A DNA stretch of 64,000 bases from Phenylobacterium sp. (GCF_025351295.1 NZ_JANXWD010000012.1:17688-81687), one strand, 5' to 3'; positions 45,778-56,800 are shown, counted from the stretch's first letter. Translations and numbers: made by a program. The notes: a model not told the origin generated them from the letters alone.

Positions 45778-46652
45778 GCATGGCCAACGCCGCCCCGCGC
45801 CTGTCGCGCCGCCTGGGCGAGATCGCCTTCCTGGCCTTCTGCTGGATCGCGACCGGGATTGCCCTGGTCGCCCTGACCGCGATCCTCTGGGCGCTGGTGA
45901 AGCAGGGCGGGGGTGGGTTCTTCAAGCCGAACGGCGGGGGGATCGACCTCAACATCTTCACCAAGTCCACCCCGGCGCCGGGCAACGAGGGCGGATTGCT
46001 GAACGCCATCCTGGGCTCGCTCATGATGTGCACGCTGGCGATGCTGGGCGCGGTTAGCGTGGGCGTGCTGGCCGGCACCTGGCTGTCGGAGTTCGCTCGC
46101 GAGAGCCGCTACGGCAAGGTGGTGCGGTTCCTGAACGACGTGCTGCTGTCGGCGCCGTCGATCCTGGTCGGCCTGTTCGTGTACGAGATCCTGGTCGCGC
46201 CGCTGAAGGGCTTCTCCGGCCTGGCCGGCGCCGTCGCGTTGGGCCTGATCGCCGCGCCGGTGATCACCCGGACCACCGAGGATGTGCTGCGCCTGCAGCC
46301 GGTCGCGCTGCGCGAAGCCAGTGTCGCCCTGGGGGCCCCTGTCTGGCGCACCATCTTCGCGGTGATCTGGAAGGCGGCCCAGAGCGGCATGCTGACCGGC
46401 GCCCTGCTGGCCTTCGCCCGGATCAGCGGCGAGACCGCGCCGCTGCTGTTCACCGCGCTCAACAACCAGTTCCTTAGCCTGGACCTGACCAAGCCCACCG
46501 CCAACCTGCCGGTGGTGATCGCGAACTTCGCGCTGACCGCCTATGATGACTGGCGCCGCCTGGCCTGGGCCGCCGCCCTCCTGATCACGGCCACGGTGCT
46601 CGTCGTGACCATGGTCGCCCGCACCATCCTCCGGGGATCTGCCCGCTCATGA
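45774..46652 (+). CDS. pstA: Phosphate ABC transporter permease PstA
   Basis: 292 aa from ATG 45774, the ATGA overlap with pstC; longer starts would lie inside pstC. It has six TMs and the EAA loop [21 protein letters not shown]. It forms the phosphate channel with PstC and overlaps pstB by 4 bp. Confidence 0.95.
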   Translation: MSMANAAPRLSRRLGEIAFLAFCWIATGIALVALTAILWALVKQGGGGFFKPNGGGIDLNIFTKSTPAPGNEGGLLNAILGSLMMCTLAMLGAVSVGVLAGTWLSEFARESRYGKVVRFLNDVLLSAPSILVGLFVYEILVAPLKGFSGLAGAVALGLIAAPVITRTTEDVLRLQPVALREASVALGAPVWRTIFAVIWKAAQSGMLTGALLAFARISGETAPLLFTALNNQFLSLDLTKPTANLPVVIANFALTAYDDWRRLAWAAALLITATVLVVTMVARTILRGSARS

Positions 46653-47458
46653 ACGCCCAACTCGAAAGCCCGCCGGAAACGGCCGTCCTGGAGATCGCGC
46701 CGGAGACGGTGAAGCTCGCCATCAAGGACCTGAACTTCTTCTACGGCGCCAAGCAGTCGCTGTTCGACGTTACCGTCTCCTTCGCCGCCAATGCGGTGAC
46801 CGCCCTGATCGGCCCCTCCGGTTGCGGCAAGTCCACCCTGCTGCGGACGCTCAACCGGATGTACAGCCTCTACCCCGGCCAGAAGGCGACCGGCCAGGTG
46901 CTGCTGGACGGCGAGGACATACTAAACCCGCGGGTGAACGTCGCCGCGCTCCGGGCGCGCATCGGCATGGTGTTCCAGAAGCCGACCCCCTTTCCGATGT
47001 CGATCTATGACAACGTGGCCTATGGCGTGCGGCTGTACGAAAGCCTCTCGCGCCAGGACATGGCCAACCGGGTCGAGGAAAGCCTGCGTCGCGCCGCCCT
47101 CTGGGACGAGGTCAAGGACAAGCTCAGGGAGTCCGGCCTCAGCCTTTCCGGCGGCCAGCAGCAGCGGCTGTGCGTGGCCCGCGGCATCGCGGTGAAGCCC
47201 GAGGTGCTGCTACTGGACGAGCCGGCCTCGGCCCTGGACCCGATCTCGACGGCGCGGCTGGAGGAGACCATCTCCGACCTGAAGTCCGAGTACACCGTGG
47301 TCATCGTCACCCACAACATGGGCCAGGCCGCGCGCCTCTCCGACCACACCGGCTTCATGTACCTGGGCCAGCTGGTCGAGTTCGGCGAGACCGAACAGCT
47401 CTTCACCAGCCCGGTCACCAGCCGGGCCCGCGACTACATCACCGGCCGGTTCGGCTAG
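46649..47458 (+). CDS. pstB: Phosphate ABC transporter ATPase PstB
   Basis: 269 aa with Walker [10 protein letters not shown] (Lys61), signature LSGGQQQR, Walker [14 protein letters not shown] and the switch His (VTHN). It energises phosphate import and takes part in PhoR/PhoU signalling. An 11-bp gap separates it from phoU. Confidence 0.97.
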   Translation: MNAQLESPPETAVLEIAPETVKLAIKDLNFFYGAKQSLFDVTVSFAANAVTALIGPSGCGKSTLLRTLNRMYSLYPGQKATGQVLLDGEDILNPRVNVAALRARIGMVFQKPTPFPMSIYDNVAYGVRLYESLSRQDMANRVEESLRRAALWDEVKDKLRESGLSLSGGQQQRLCVARGIAVKPEVLLLDEPASALDPISTARLEETISDLKSEYTVVIVTHNMGQAARLSDHTGFMYLGQLVEFGETEQLFTSPVTSRARDYITGRFG

Positions 47459-47469
47459 GAGTGACTGCC

Positions 47470-48138
47470 ATGTCCCATACCTTGAAGGCGGTCGACACCG
47501 ACCTCGACGGCCTGAGCCACGCGGTGGCGGCGATGGGCGACCTGGCGGTGGCTCAGGTGCGGGCCTCGGTCGACGTGTTCACCCGGCATGACCTGGCGGA
47601 CGCGATCAAGGTCGTGCGCGGCGACGACGCGCTGGACCTGCAGGACGCCGAGATCGAGCGCAACGCCGTGCGCTTCATCGCGCTGCGCCAGCCCATGGCC
47701 GACGACCTGCGCCGGCCGATCGCGGCGATGAAGATCGCCATGCAGCTGGAGCGCTGCGGCGACCTGGCCAAGAACATCGGCAAGCGGGTGGGGCGGATGG
47801 AGGCCGCGGCCTCGGAGGTCCAGGTGCAGCCGATCGCCGAGCTGGGCCGGATGGTCGCCGACCGACTGGCCGCGGTGGTCAACGCCTTCCGCCAGGAGGA
47901 CGCCCAGGGCGCCTACACCGTGTGGCTGAAGGATACCGAGATCGACGAGCGCCACGACGGCGTGCTGCGCGAGATCGTCGCCGGCATGATCGGCGACCCG
48001 GGTTCGGTGGGTGACGGCGCGCATCTGCTGTTCATCGCCAAGAACCTGGAGCGGATCGGCGACCACGCCACCAACATCGCCGAACTGGTCCACTACCAGA
48101 TCACCGGCCAGGACCTGTCGGACCGCCCGAAGCTGTAG
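47470..48138 (+). CDS. phoU: Phosphate-specific transport accessory protein PhoU (pst-linked copy)
   Basis: 222 aa from ATG 47470. It has the PhoU double helical bundle with ERCGDLAKNIGKR and NLERIGDHATNIAEL metal-type motifs. It is the usual operon partner of PstB and the more canonical of the two copies in the window. Both share the KNLERIGDHATNIAE block but differ widely elsewhere, so this is not a recent duplication. Confidence 0.93.
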   Translation: MSHTLKAVDTDLDGLSHAVAAMGDLAVAQVRASVDVFTRHDLADAIKVVRGDDALDLQDAEIERNAVRFIALRQPMADDLRRPIAAMKIAMQLERCGDLAKNIGKRVGRMEAAASEVQVQPIAELGRMVADRLAAVVNAFRQEDAQGAYTVWLKDTEIDERHDGVLREIVAGMIGDPGSVGDGAHLLFIAKNLERIGDHATNIAELVHYQITGQDLSDRPKL

Positions 48139-48250
48139 GGGGTTCCCCCCTTTTTGGGTCGTCATCGCCCGAGCGATAGGGTGGCGCCTACAGTCACCCT
48201 GCCGCGGCGGGCTACGACGGCCCGTCGGCGCGTCCTTGCTCGGCCGAACC

Positions 48251-49234
48251 CTATTCCGATTGCTGTTGCTGCATCTGGTGCAGGCGCGGCTGGTGGGCCA
48301 TGGCGGCGCCCCGCGACGCGCCGGGCCGCCCGGACTGGCGGGTGGTGCGCAGGAACTCCGGCTCGCTGATCGCCGCGCGGGCCTTGCGCACCGAGACCCC
48401 GACGGCCAGCTGGTGATCGGCGTCGCCCTTGTAGACGCCGCGCGAGGGTGGGACGTCGGAATAGTCCCGGCCGATGGCGCAGGCCACGTGGCGCTCGGTG
48501 GCCTCGCAGTTGTTGGACGGGTCGAACCCGACCCAGCGCAGGCTGGGCAGGAACACCTCGACCCAGGCGTGGGTGGCGTCGGACTCCGACCGGTCGCCCT
48601 TGCGGCGGTCGGTGAACAGGTAGCCCGAGACGTAGCGCGCCGGGATGCCCCATGAGCGGCACAGCGTGATCATCACGTGGGCGAAGTCCTGGGAGACCCC
48701 CTTGCCGGTCCGCAGCACGTCGTCGATCGGGCTGTCGGCACGGGTGACGCCGCTCTCATAGCCGAACGAGCTGGAGATCAGCGCCGACAGGGCCCGCAGC
48801 GCGGTCAGCGGGTCGGACTGGCGCAGCGCCTCGATGTCGCGGTCGAGGGCGTACTGTCGGAGCGCGGCGGTCTCGCGGGCGAACCCGTGCGGATGCAGGT
48901 AGTCGAAGTTGTCGCCGCGCAGGTAGGCCGAGCGCAGCCGGTCCCACTCGCCCATGTCCAGCTCCTCCGGCAGGCGCGGCGGCGGCTGGGTCTCGACGGC
49001 GGCGTTGGCGGTGATGGTCAGGCGCTCGTGCGGCTGGGGCACGTCGAAGTGGTAGACCGGGTTGCCGAAGGTGTCGGCGAAGGAGAACAGCTGGGCCGGC
49101 GGGTCCAACTCCAGGTCGAAGCTGACCAGGCGCTGGCTGGCGCTCTTCTGCGGCTGCATCCACACCTCCATGACGCTTTCGCGCACCGGGGCGGCGTAGC
49201 GGTACTGGGTGACGTGGCGAATCTCGAGCAGCAA
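48251..49234 (-). CDS. Transglutaminase-like protein with Ser in the nucleophile position
   Basis: 327 aa from TTG 49234, since the family starts at LLLEIRHVTQYRY and longer versions run into the alpha-E gene. The bacterial transglutaminase N-terminal domain is at about 1-95 and the papain-like core at about 140-240. The motif usually read GVCQDFAH is GVSQDFAH here (codon TCC), while the His (SDATHAWVE) and Asp (VGFDPSNN) partners remain. It may be inactive or use Ser. It forms a conserved trio with the alpha-E and ATP-grasp genes, proposed in the literature to make or modify a peptide. Confidence 0.85.
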   Translation of the reverse strand: MLLEIRHVTQYRYAAPVRESVMEVWMQPQKSASQRLVSFDLELDPPAQLFSFADTFGNPVYHFDVPQPHERLTITANAAVETQPPPRLPEELDMGEWDRLRSAYLRGDNFDYLHPHGFARETAALRQYALDRDIEALRQSDPLTALRALSALISSSFGYESGVTRADSPIDDVLRTGKGVSQDFAHVMITLCRSWGIPARYVSGYLFTDRRKGDRSESDATHAWVEVFLPSLRWVGFDPSNNCEATERHVACAIGRDYSDVPPSRGVYKGDADHQLAVGVSVRKARAAISEPEFLRTTRQSGRPGASRGAAMAHQPRLHQMQQQQSE

Positions 49235-49245
49235 GGGCGAACTCC

Positions 49246-50193
49246 TCAGGCCGGCAGCCGGCTTTCCAGGGGGTAGGCCACGAAGGCGTCGTAGAGGCTG
49301 TCGTGGATGGCCGCGCACTCGTCCAGCACGGTCTTCAGGAAGGCGGTGGGGCCCTGGGCGACCAGTTCCTCCATATCGATGTACTGCAGGCGCGCCCGCA
49401 GCCGCCCGGCCAGACGCTCCGGCCCGGCGGCGCCGGAGAGGCCGGCGTGGCGGGTGATCGCGGCCAGGTGGTTCTCGATCTCCTGGGTGCAGAAGCGGAT
49501 CGAGCGCGGGAAGTCCGCGTCCAGCATCAGGAAGTTCAGGATGTACCGCGGCTGCATGTCGGCGGTGTAGACCCGCAGATAGGGCTCCAGCGCACAGCCC
49601 ATGCGCAGCACGCTGGTCAGCGCGAAGTGGTCGCCCACCGGGCGGCGGCGGCGGCCGTCGCCGAACACCACCTCCAGCAGCGATCCGATCAGCTGGGCGC
49701 GCTCAAGATAGACGCCCAGCAGCAGAAAGCTCCAGCCCTCGCCATGGCTCATGGTGGCGTCGCCGGCGCCCTTGAACAGGTGCAGGTCGGCGATGGTGTC
49801 GTGCAGGAACTGCTGCGAGCCATCCCCGAAGGCCCTGGCGGCGTCCGGATCGCTCATCCGCAGATAGATCAGGTTCAGCCGTTCCCAGGTCTCGGTGGTG
49901 ATCTGGTCGCGCACCTGGCGGGCGTTCTCGCGGGCATGGGCGATCGAGGAATAGATCGAGGCGCTGTCCTGCCGGTCCAGGGTCAGCGCGCGGGCCGCGT
50001 CATAGGGGTTCTGCGCCTTGGCCAGGTCGGCGTCGCCGACGGCGGCCAGGGCGATCCGCGCCACTTGCGTGGCGGCCTCCGAGCGGTCCAGCGTCGCGTT
50101 CAGCATCACGTCGGAGAGGCGGCAATTGTGCTCCGCCCGCTCAACGTAGCGGCCGATCCAGTAGAGGCTGTCGGCGACCCGGGCGAGCATCAT
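49246..50193 (-). CDS. Alpha-E domain protein
   Basis: 315 aa from ATG 50193 (MMLARVADSLYWIGRYVERAEHN, the typical family start). It is all-helical with many conserved Glu/Arg. Alpha-E domains occur almost only beside circularly permuted ATP-grasp and transglutaminase genes, as here. The biochemical role is unknown, with a peptide-ligation accessory function proposed. It lies 11 bp before the transglutaminase gene. Confidence 0.9.
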   Translation of the reverse strand: MMLARVADSLYWIGRYVERAEHNCRLSDVMLNATLDRSEAATQVARIALAAVGDADLAKAQNPYDAARALTLDRQDSASIYSSIAHARENARQVRDQITTETWERLNLIYLRMSDPDAARAFGDGSQQFLHDTIADLHLFKGAGDATMSHGEGWSFLLLGVYLERAQLIGSLLEVVFGDGRRRRPVGDHFALTSVLRMGCALEPYLRVYTADMQPRYILNFLMLDADFPRSIRFCTQEIENHLAAITRHAGLSGAAGPERLAGRLRARLQYIDMEELVAQGPTAFLKTVLDECAAIHDSLYDAFVAYPLESRLPA

Positions 50194-50205
50194 GCCCCTA
50201 CCTCC

Positions 50206-50329
50206 GCTCATCCCGGCGAATGCCGGGATCTAGATCGACGAACGCTGCCGTGGACGGGACAAACACCGCGCCGATCGAAACGCCGGCCTCAGCCAGTCCA
50301 TCTGGGTCCCGGCATTCGCCGGGATGAGC
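50206..50329. repeat. Inverted repeat element between the ATP-grasp and alpha-E genes
   Basis: Perfect 23-bp arms (50206-50228 and 50307-50329), each itself a TCCCGGC...GCCGGGA hairpin, flank 78 bp. It lies in the 165-bp gap of an otherwise tight operon, like REP/BIME-type elements. Confidence 0.75.
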
Positions 50330-50358
50330 GGGGGGGAAGAGGGCCACGCGGGCGGGCA

Positions 50359-51831
50359 TCATCGCGGTTCACCCTTCGATTCGGAGAGCACCCAGGTGTC
50401 CTTGGAGCCGCCGCCCTGGCTGGAATTGACCACCAGGGAGCCCTTGCGCAGGGCGACGCGGGTCAAGGCGCCTGGCGTCACCACGATCTTCTCGCCGGAT
50501 AGGATGAACGGCCGCAGGTCAACGTGGCGCGCCTCGACCTCACCGTCGATCAGGCAGGGGGCGGTGGAAAGCTGGATGGTCGGCTGGGCGATGTAGTTGG
50601 CCGGGTCGGCACGCAGCGCGGCGGCGAACTCTTCCTGCTGAGCCTTGGTGGAGTGCGGCCCCACCAGCATGCCGTAGCCGCCCGACGCGCCCACCGCCTT
50701 GACCACGAACTTGTCCAGGTTGGCCAGCACATGGCTGAGCTGGGCCGGCTCGCGGCACAGATAGGTCTCGATATTGGGCAGGATGGCGTCTTCGTTGAGG
50801 TAGTAGCGGATGATCTCGGGGACGTAGGCATAGACCGCCTTGTCGTCGGCGACACCGGTGCCCGGGGCGTTGCAGATCATCACATTGCCGGCGCGATAGG
50901 CGTTGAACAGGCCGGCCACCCCCAGCGACGAGTCGCGCCGGAAGGTCAGCGGGTCGATGAAGTCGTCGTCCACCCGGCGGTAGATCACGTCCACCCGGCG
51001 CAGGCCCGTGGTGGTGCGCATGTAGACCATGTTGTCGTGGATCACGAGGTCGCGGCCCTCGACCAGGGGCGCGCCCATCAGCCGGGCCAGGTAAGCGTGC
51101 TCGTAGTACGCGGAGTTGTAGACGCCGGGCGTCAGCACCACGACCTGCGGATTGGGCCGCCAGTCGGCCGCCATGCTCTTCAAGGTCGCCAGCAGCAGGT
51201 CAGGATAGCGGTCGATCGCCCGTACGCCGGCCGAACGGAAGGTGCCGGGGAAGACGCGCCGCGACGCCTCGCGGTTGGCCAGCATGTAGGAGACCCCGGA
51301 CGGCACCCGCAGGTTGTCCTCCAGCACGGCGAACTCGCCGTCGGGCTGGCGGATCAGGTCGGAGCCGCAGACGTTGGCGTAGGCCTTATACGGCACGTAG
51401 AGGTTCTGCATCTCGCGCCGGTACGAGGGTGCGTTCAGCACCAGTTCGCGCGGGACCACCCCGTCCATCAGGATCTGCTGTTCCGAATAAATATCGGCCA
51501 GGAACATGTTCAGCGCCCGCAGGCGCTGGATCAGGCCGGCCTCGACCCGCGACCACTCCGCCCCAGGGATGATCCGCGGCAGGATGTCGGAGGGGATGAT
51601 CCGCTCGGTGGTGCTCTCGGCGCCGTAGACGGTGAAGGTGATGCCCTGCAGCAGGAAGAACCGCTCCTGCGTCCGCTGGCGCTCGGCCAGTTCCTGCGGC
51701 GTCAGGGTCGCCAGGCGGGCGTCGAGCGCGGCGTAGTGCGGATGGACCCCGCCGGCGGCGAGCCGCATCTCGTCGTAAGGCCTGGCGACGCCTGTCGTTT
51801 CCGCCGGCGGCTCGTCCCGTCTGACGCTCAC
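50359..51831 (-). CDS. Circularly permuted ATP-grasp protein
   Basis: 490 aa from GTG 51831; TTG 51858 is possible. It is the circularly permuted type 2 ATP-grasp family. Recognisable blocks are LQGITFTVYG, IPSDILPRIIP, LMDGVVPRELVLN, LEDNLRVPSGVSYML, the VVKAVGASGGYGML nucleotide loop and the C-terminal NSSQGGGSKDTWVL. It probably forms amide bonds with ATP in a peptide synthesis or tagging pathway with the alpha-E and transglutaminase proteins. It is first in that minus-strand operon. Confidence 0.92.
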   Translation of the reverse strand: MSVRRDEPPAETTGVARPYDEMRLAAGGVHPHYAALDARLATLTPQELAERQRTQERFFLLQGITFTVYGAESTTERIIPSDILPRIIPGAEWSRVEAGLIQRLRALNMFLADIYSEQQILMDGVVPRELVLNAPSYRREMQNLYVPYKAYANVCGSDLIRQPDGEFAVLEDNLRVPSGVSYMLANREASRRVFPGTFRSAGVRAIDRYPDLLLATLKSMAADWRPNPQVVVLTPGVYNSAYYEHAYLARLMGAPLVEGRDLVIHDNMVYMRTTTGLRRVDVIYRRVDDDFIDPLTFRRDSSLGVAGLFNAYRAGNVMICNAPGTGVADDKAVYAYVPEIIRYYLNEDAILPNIETYLCREPAQLSHVLANLDKFVVKAVGASGGYGMLVGPHSTKAQQEEFAAALRADPANYIAQPTIQLSTAPCLIDGEVEARHVDLRPFILSGEKIVVTPGALTRVALRKGSLVVNSSQGGGSKDTWVLSESKGEPR

Positions 51832-52036
51832 GACTGTCCCGTGCCTCCCCGCCCGCAACCTGGGTTGAATCTGTAGGCTGCTTAGGGCCGGGCCGGAAGC
51901 GCGGCGTCGAAATTCGGCGCCGGAGCCCCTGCGACAACGCGGCTGCCCAGGGATTGGGCGCCGCGTCCGTGGGCGGATGACAGGGCCGGGCGGCGCGGGC
52001 TACACCGGCTGGCGGGGCGCTTGCGAGGAACTAGGC

Positions 52037-53824
52037 TTGGGTCGACTGCTGTACGCCGTCGCCGCCTCGGCGGCCCTGTGCGCGCCGGCCACGGCCCAGG
52101 CGGCGGAACCGCGCGCCGTCGTCCAGGGCGAGATGGACCCGGAGCTGCGCGCCATCGTCACCCAGGTGATCGGCGACACCGACCGGCCGATCGAGAACCG
52201 CTTCGAGGCCCGCCGCCGGGCCCGCGCCGCCGCCGAGGACGCCATCGCCGCCCTGCGCTCCGAGGGCTACTACGCCTATCGTGTCGATCCGGACGTCAGC
52301 GAGGCCGATCCGCCCCGGCCACTGGTGCAGATCGCGCCGGGTCCGCGGTTCTTACTGGGCGAGGCGACCCTGGCCTGGACGGGCAAGCCGCCGAACGGCG
52401 ACGCCCAGGCGGCCGCGGTCAGGGCCCTGTCGCTGCCCCCGGGCGGTCCGGGGCGCGCCGCCGACATCATCGCCGCCGAGGGCCGGGTGGTCGCCGCGGT
52501 GCAGAAACGCGGCTATGCCGACGCCGTGGCGTACCCGCGCGACGTGGTGGTCGACCACGCCGACAAGACGGTGACGCCGACCTACAACATCGCCGCCGGC
52601 CTGCTGGTGCACCTGGAGGGCCTGGACATCGCGCCGGGCAGTCGGACCAACCCGCTGTGGGTCCGCCACCTGGCCCCGTGGGCGGCGGGCGACCCCTACG
52701 ACCCCGACGACGTCGCGGAGCTGGAGCGTCGGCTGCTGGACACCGGGGTCTATGATTCCGTCACCGTGGCCCTGGCCCCGGTAGACCAGACCAGCGCCTC
52801 GGGACTGCGGCCGGTGGTGGTGGCGCTGGCGGAGCGCAAGCCGCGCACTATCGAGGGCGGCGCCAGCTATTCCACGAGCGAGGGGGCCGGGGTGAACGTG
52901 CGCTGGACGCACTACAACCTGCTGTCCCGCGCCGACACCATCGCCCTCTATGGCCAGGTCTCGATCCGCGACAGCCGGACGGGCGTCGACCTGACCCTGC
53001 CGCAATGGCTGCGACCGCAGCAGACCCTGAAGACCGGGGCCGCGGTCTACCGTGTGGTCACCGACGCCTATAAGGAGACGGGCGTCGGCGTGCACGCCGA
53101 CGTCACGCGCCGCTATGGCCACAGCGCCTATCTGACCTCCTATGTCACCGTTGGCGCCTCGGTGGACGGCAGCCGGACCGACGAGATCAAGGCGGGAACC
53201 CTCACCTCGCTCGGGCGCAACCTGATTACCGTCAAGGCCCTGGGCGACCTGCTGCTGGACCGCTCCAACGACCCGCTGAGCCCGACCTCCGGCTGGCGGC
53301 TGTCGGCGCGGCTGGAGCCGACGGTGATCGTCGGCGACACCAACCTGCCGTACCTGCGCGCGGTGGCCCAGGGGACCTACTACCAGCCGCTGGACAAGAC
53401 GGGCCACACGGTGATCGCTGGGCGGCTGCGGCTGGGGCGGATCCTCAACGGCACGGTGGACCAGATCCCGGCCTCGCAGCGGTTCTACGCCGGGGGCGGC
53501 GGGTCGGTGCGCGGGTTCCCGTTCCAGGCGGTGGGGCCCCGGTTGGCCGACAGCACGCCCCAGGGCGGGGTGTTCCTGGCGGAATCGTCGGTAGAGGTGC
53601 GGCGCGACATCACCGAAAAATGGTCGGCGGCGGTGTTCGTCGACGCCGGCGCCGTGGGCTCGGGCGGTCCTGTGGACTTCAATACCCTGGCGGCCGGGGC
53701 CGGGTTTGGCGTGCGCTACAATCTGGGCATCGTGCCGATCCGCATCGACTTCGCGACGCCGGTGGTGCGGCGGCGCGGCGAGCCGCTGCTGCAGGCCTAC
53801 GTCAGCATCGGGCAGAGCTTTTGA
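52037..53824 (+). CDS. tamA: Translocation and assembly module outer-membrane protein TamA
   Basis: 595 aa from TTG 52037, chosen because GAGGAA lies just upstream and a signal peptide (MGRLLYAVAASAA, cleavage at AQA) begins there. ATG 51977 would add 20 unlikely residues. POTRA domains lie at about 25-240 and an Omp85 barrel follows, with the VRGF loop (GGGSVRGFPF) and a C-terminal QSF. TamA works with TamB in outer-membrane protein or phospholipid transport. It overlaps tamB by 4 bp (TTGA). Confidence 0.92.
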   Translation: MGRLLYAVAASAALCAPATAQAAEPRAVVQGEMDPELRAIVTQVIGDTDRPIENRFEARRRARAAAEDAIAALRSEGYYAYRVDPDVSEADPPRPLVQIAPGPRFLLGEATLAWTGKPPNGDAQAAAVRALSLPPGGPGRAADIIAAEGRVVAAVQKRGYADAVAYPRDVVVDHADKTVTPTYNIAAGLLVHLEGLDIAPGSRTNPLWVRHLAPWAAGDPYDPDDVAELERRLLDTGVYDSVTVALAPVDQTSASGLRPVVVALAERKPRTIEGGASYSTSEGAGVNVRWTHYNLLSRADTIALYGQVSIRDSRTGVDLTLPQWLRPQQTLKTGAAVYRVVTDAYKETGVGVHADVTRRYGHSAYLTSYVTVGASVDGSRTDEIKAGTLTSLGRNLITVKALGDLLLDRSNDPLSPTSGWRLSARLEPTVIVGDTNLPYLRAVAQGTYYQPLDKTGHTVIAGRLRLGRILNGTVDQIPASQRFYAGGGGSVRGFPFQAVGPRLADSTPQGGVFLAESSVEVRRDITEKWSAAVFVDAGAVGSGGPVDFNTLAAGAGFGVRYNLGIVPIRIDFATPVVRRRGEPLLQAYVSIGQSF

Positions 53825-56800
53825 CCGACGCGGGCGACATCGGGCCCCCAGGGCCTCCCGCCGAGCCCTCTGTCGAGATGGAGACGGTCGCGACGGCCCG
53901 GAAGCGCGCCGCGCTGCCCAAGGCGATCACGGCGATCGCGGTCACGATCCTGGTGCTGTTGCTGGGCGTGGTGGCGACCACCCGCTACGGCGTGCTGATC
54001 CCGCAGGTGCGGCTGATGATCGAGGCGCGCACCGACGGGCTGAAGATCGGCCGGCTGGGCAAGCTCAAGCTGGAGGGCCTGAGCGGCGACATCTGGCGCG
54101 ACTTCCGGGTCCGCCGGCTGACGATCCGTGACGAGCGGGGCGTATGGTTGGAGGCGAAGAACCTTCATCTCTCATGGCGTTATGCACAACTCCTGCGGCG
54201 ACGGTTTGAAGCCGATCTGGTGGAAGCGCAGAGCGTCCGGGTGATCCGACGGCCCACCCTGGCGGCCAAGACCGCCGACCGGGGCCTGCCGGTTTCGTTC
54301 CACATCGACAAGGCCCGCGCGCGGATCGAGCTGGACCCGGCGTTCAGCTACACGCGCGGCGTCTACGACCTGGCCCTGCAACTGGACGTCGAACGGGCCG
54401 GCGGCCGGAGCGGCAAGCTCTCCGCCAAGAGCGTGCTGCACCCTGGCGATCACCTCGACGTCGATCTGGTGGCCGGCGTCACCGGGCCGTTGCGGCTGGT
54501 GGCAGACGCCGAGGAGGCGCGGGGCGGGGCCCTGGCCGGCGCCGTGGGCCTGGCGGCCGACCAGCCGTTCAAGCTGGACATCAGGGCGGGCGGCACGGTC
54601 TCGCAGGGCCAGTTCACCGCCAGCGCCACCTCGGGCGCACTGGCGCCGCTGATGGCCCGCGGCGCCTGGACCCCGGCCGGCGGCCAGGCCGGCGGGCGGC
54701 TGCTGCTCACCGCCTCGGCCCTGACCCGGCCCTATGCCGAGCGGTTCGGCCATGACCTGACCTTCGGGATCGCCGGGCGCAAGGCCGGCGATGGGGTCTA
54801 CGCCCTCGACGCCAAGGTGGCTTCCGATGCGCTCAGCCTGCATGCCTGGGGGGCCGGCGATCTTGGCAGGCGGGCGCTGGCGCCGGGCGGGATGCGGCTG
54901 GACGCCCAGGCGCCGTTGCTGTCGCGGCTCACCGGCGGGCCGAAGCTGGGCGCGGCGCGGGTCACCGGGGTGGTGACCGGAACTTCCCAGGCCTGGCGGT
55001 TCGCCGGTTCCGGCGCGGTGGCCGACCTGGACCTGGGCGGCTATGGCCTCGCGCGGATCTCCGGACCGGTCGAAGTTGCGCGGGCCAAGGCCAGCTACAG
55101 CCTGAAAGCCACGCTGGCCGGCGCGGGCGGTCAGGGCGCCGGCCTCGCCGCGGCGATCCTGGGCGGGGCGCCCCTGGCTGTGCTGGACGCCGAGCGGCTG
55201 GACAACGGCCAGCTGCTGCTGCGCCGCCTGGAGGTCACCGGTCGCGGCCTTAAGGTGCAGGCCAGCGGCGGGCGCAGCCTGCTGGGCGCCGTGAACGTCA
55301 AGGGCAGCGCCGACGTCTCCAACCTGGCGGCGGCCGGGACCGGGGCGGCGGGGGCGGCCAACCTCGTCTGGGCGGCGTCGCAGGCAAAGGGGACGGCGCC
55401 GTGGACCTTCTCCCTGGACGCCAAGGGCGACCAGTTCGCCACCGGCCTGGCCGAGCTCGACCGGCTGCTGGGGCCGAAGCCGCGGCTGCAGGTCCAGGCG
55501 AACTGGCAGGACGGTCGGCTGGCGGTGGCCAAGGGCCAGTTGGACGGCGCGGCCCTCGATGCCTCGGCGGCGGGGGTGATGGAGAAGACCGGCGCCCTGG
55601 CGTTCAAGTCCGACTGGATCGCCACCGGGCCGTTCCGCGCCGGCCCGGTCGAGATCACCGGAAAGGTGAAGGGCAGCGGCGGCGTCACCGGCACGCTGGC
55701 CGCGCCACGGCTGGATCTGGTGGCCGACCTGGACCAGGTGGACGTGCCGCGCCTGCCCCTGAAGGCCGCGCGGCTGTCGCTCACCTTCCAGCGCGAGGCC
55801 GACGGGTCGAACGGGGTGATCGCGCTCACCGCCGCCAGCCCCTACGGCCCGGCCAGGGCGCGCTCGGCCTTTCGCTTCCCCGAGGGCGGGGTCGACCTGA
55901 CCGAGCTCACCGTCGACGCCGGCGGGGTGAAGGCGGCGGGGTCGCTGTCGCTGCGGCGGAACAGTCCCTCGGCGGCGGACCTGACCCTCGACATCGGCGC
56001 GGGCGCCTTGCTGGACGCCGGCCGGGTGAGCGGGACGGCCAAGGTCACGGACGCCGCCGGCGGGCCCCGCGCGGCGCTCAACCTGAGGGCCGAGAACGTC
56101 CGCGCCGCCGGTTCGACCATCGCCATCCGCTCGGCGCGCCTGACCGCCGAGGGGCCGATGGCCCACCTGCCGTTCACGGCCGAGGCCAAGGGCGCCTCGG
56201 GGCAGGGGGCCTGGACGATCGGCGGCAAGGGCGTGCTGAACGAGGCCGCCCCTGGCTACCTGATCAGCTTCGACGGCATGGGCGTCCTGGGCGGCCGCGA
56301 CCTGCACACGGCCGAGACGGCGACCTTCCGGATCGGCGGGCCAGAGCAGAGCGCACGGGTGCGGCTGGTGGGTTCGGACGGCGGGCGGCTGGACCTGGAC
56401 GGGGTGCTGCGCGGCGAGGACGCCGACGTCCACGCCAAGGTCGCGGGGATGGGGCTCAATCTGTTCGACGCCGACTTCGACGGGCGGATCGATGCGACGC
56501 TGGCGGTGCAGGGCCGCGGTAGCCGGCTGGAGGGGACGCTCGACGCGCGGCTGGCCAATGCGCGCGGCAAGGGCGCTCCGCAGGCCCAGGGCATCGATGG
56601 GACGCTGAAGGGCCGGCTGGCGGGCGACAGCCTGACCCTCGATGTCGCCACCACCAGCGCGCAGGGCCTCAAGGCCAATGCCAGCCTGGTGCTGCCCACC
56701 GAGAGCTCGGCCGCCCCGTTCCGCGTCGCCATCGCCCGGCAACGGCCGATGCGTGGCAAGTTCTTCGCGGACGGTGAGGTGCGGCCGCTCTGGGAGCTGG

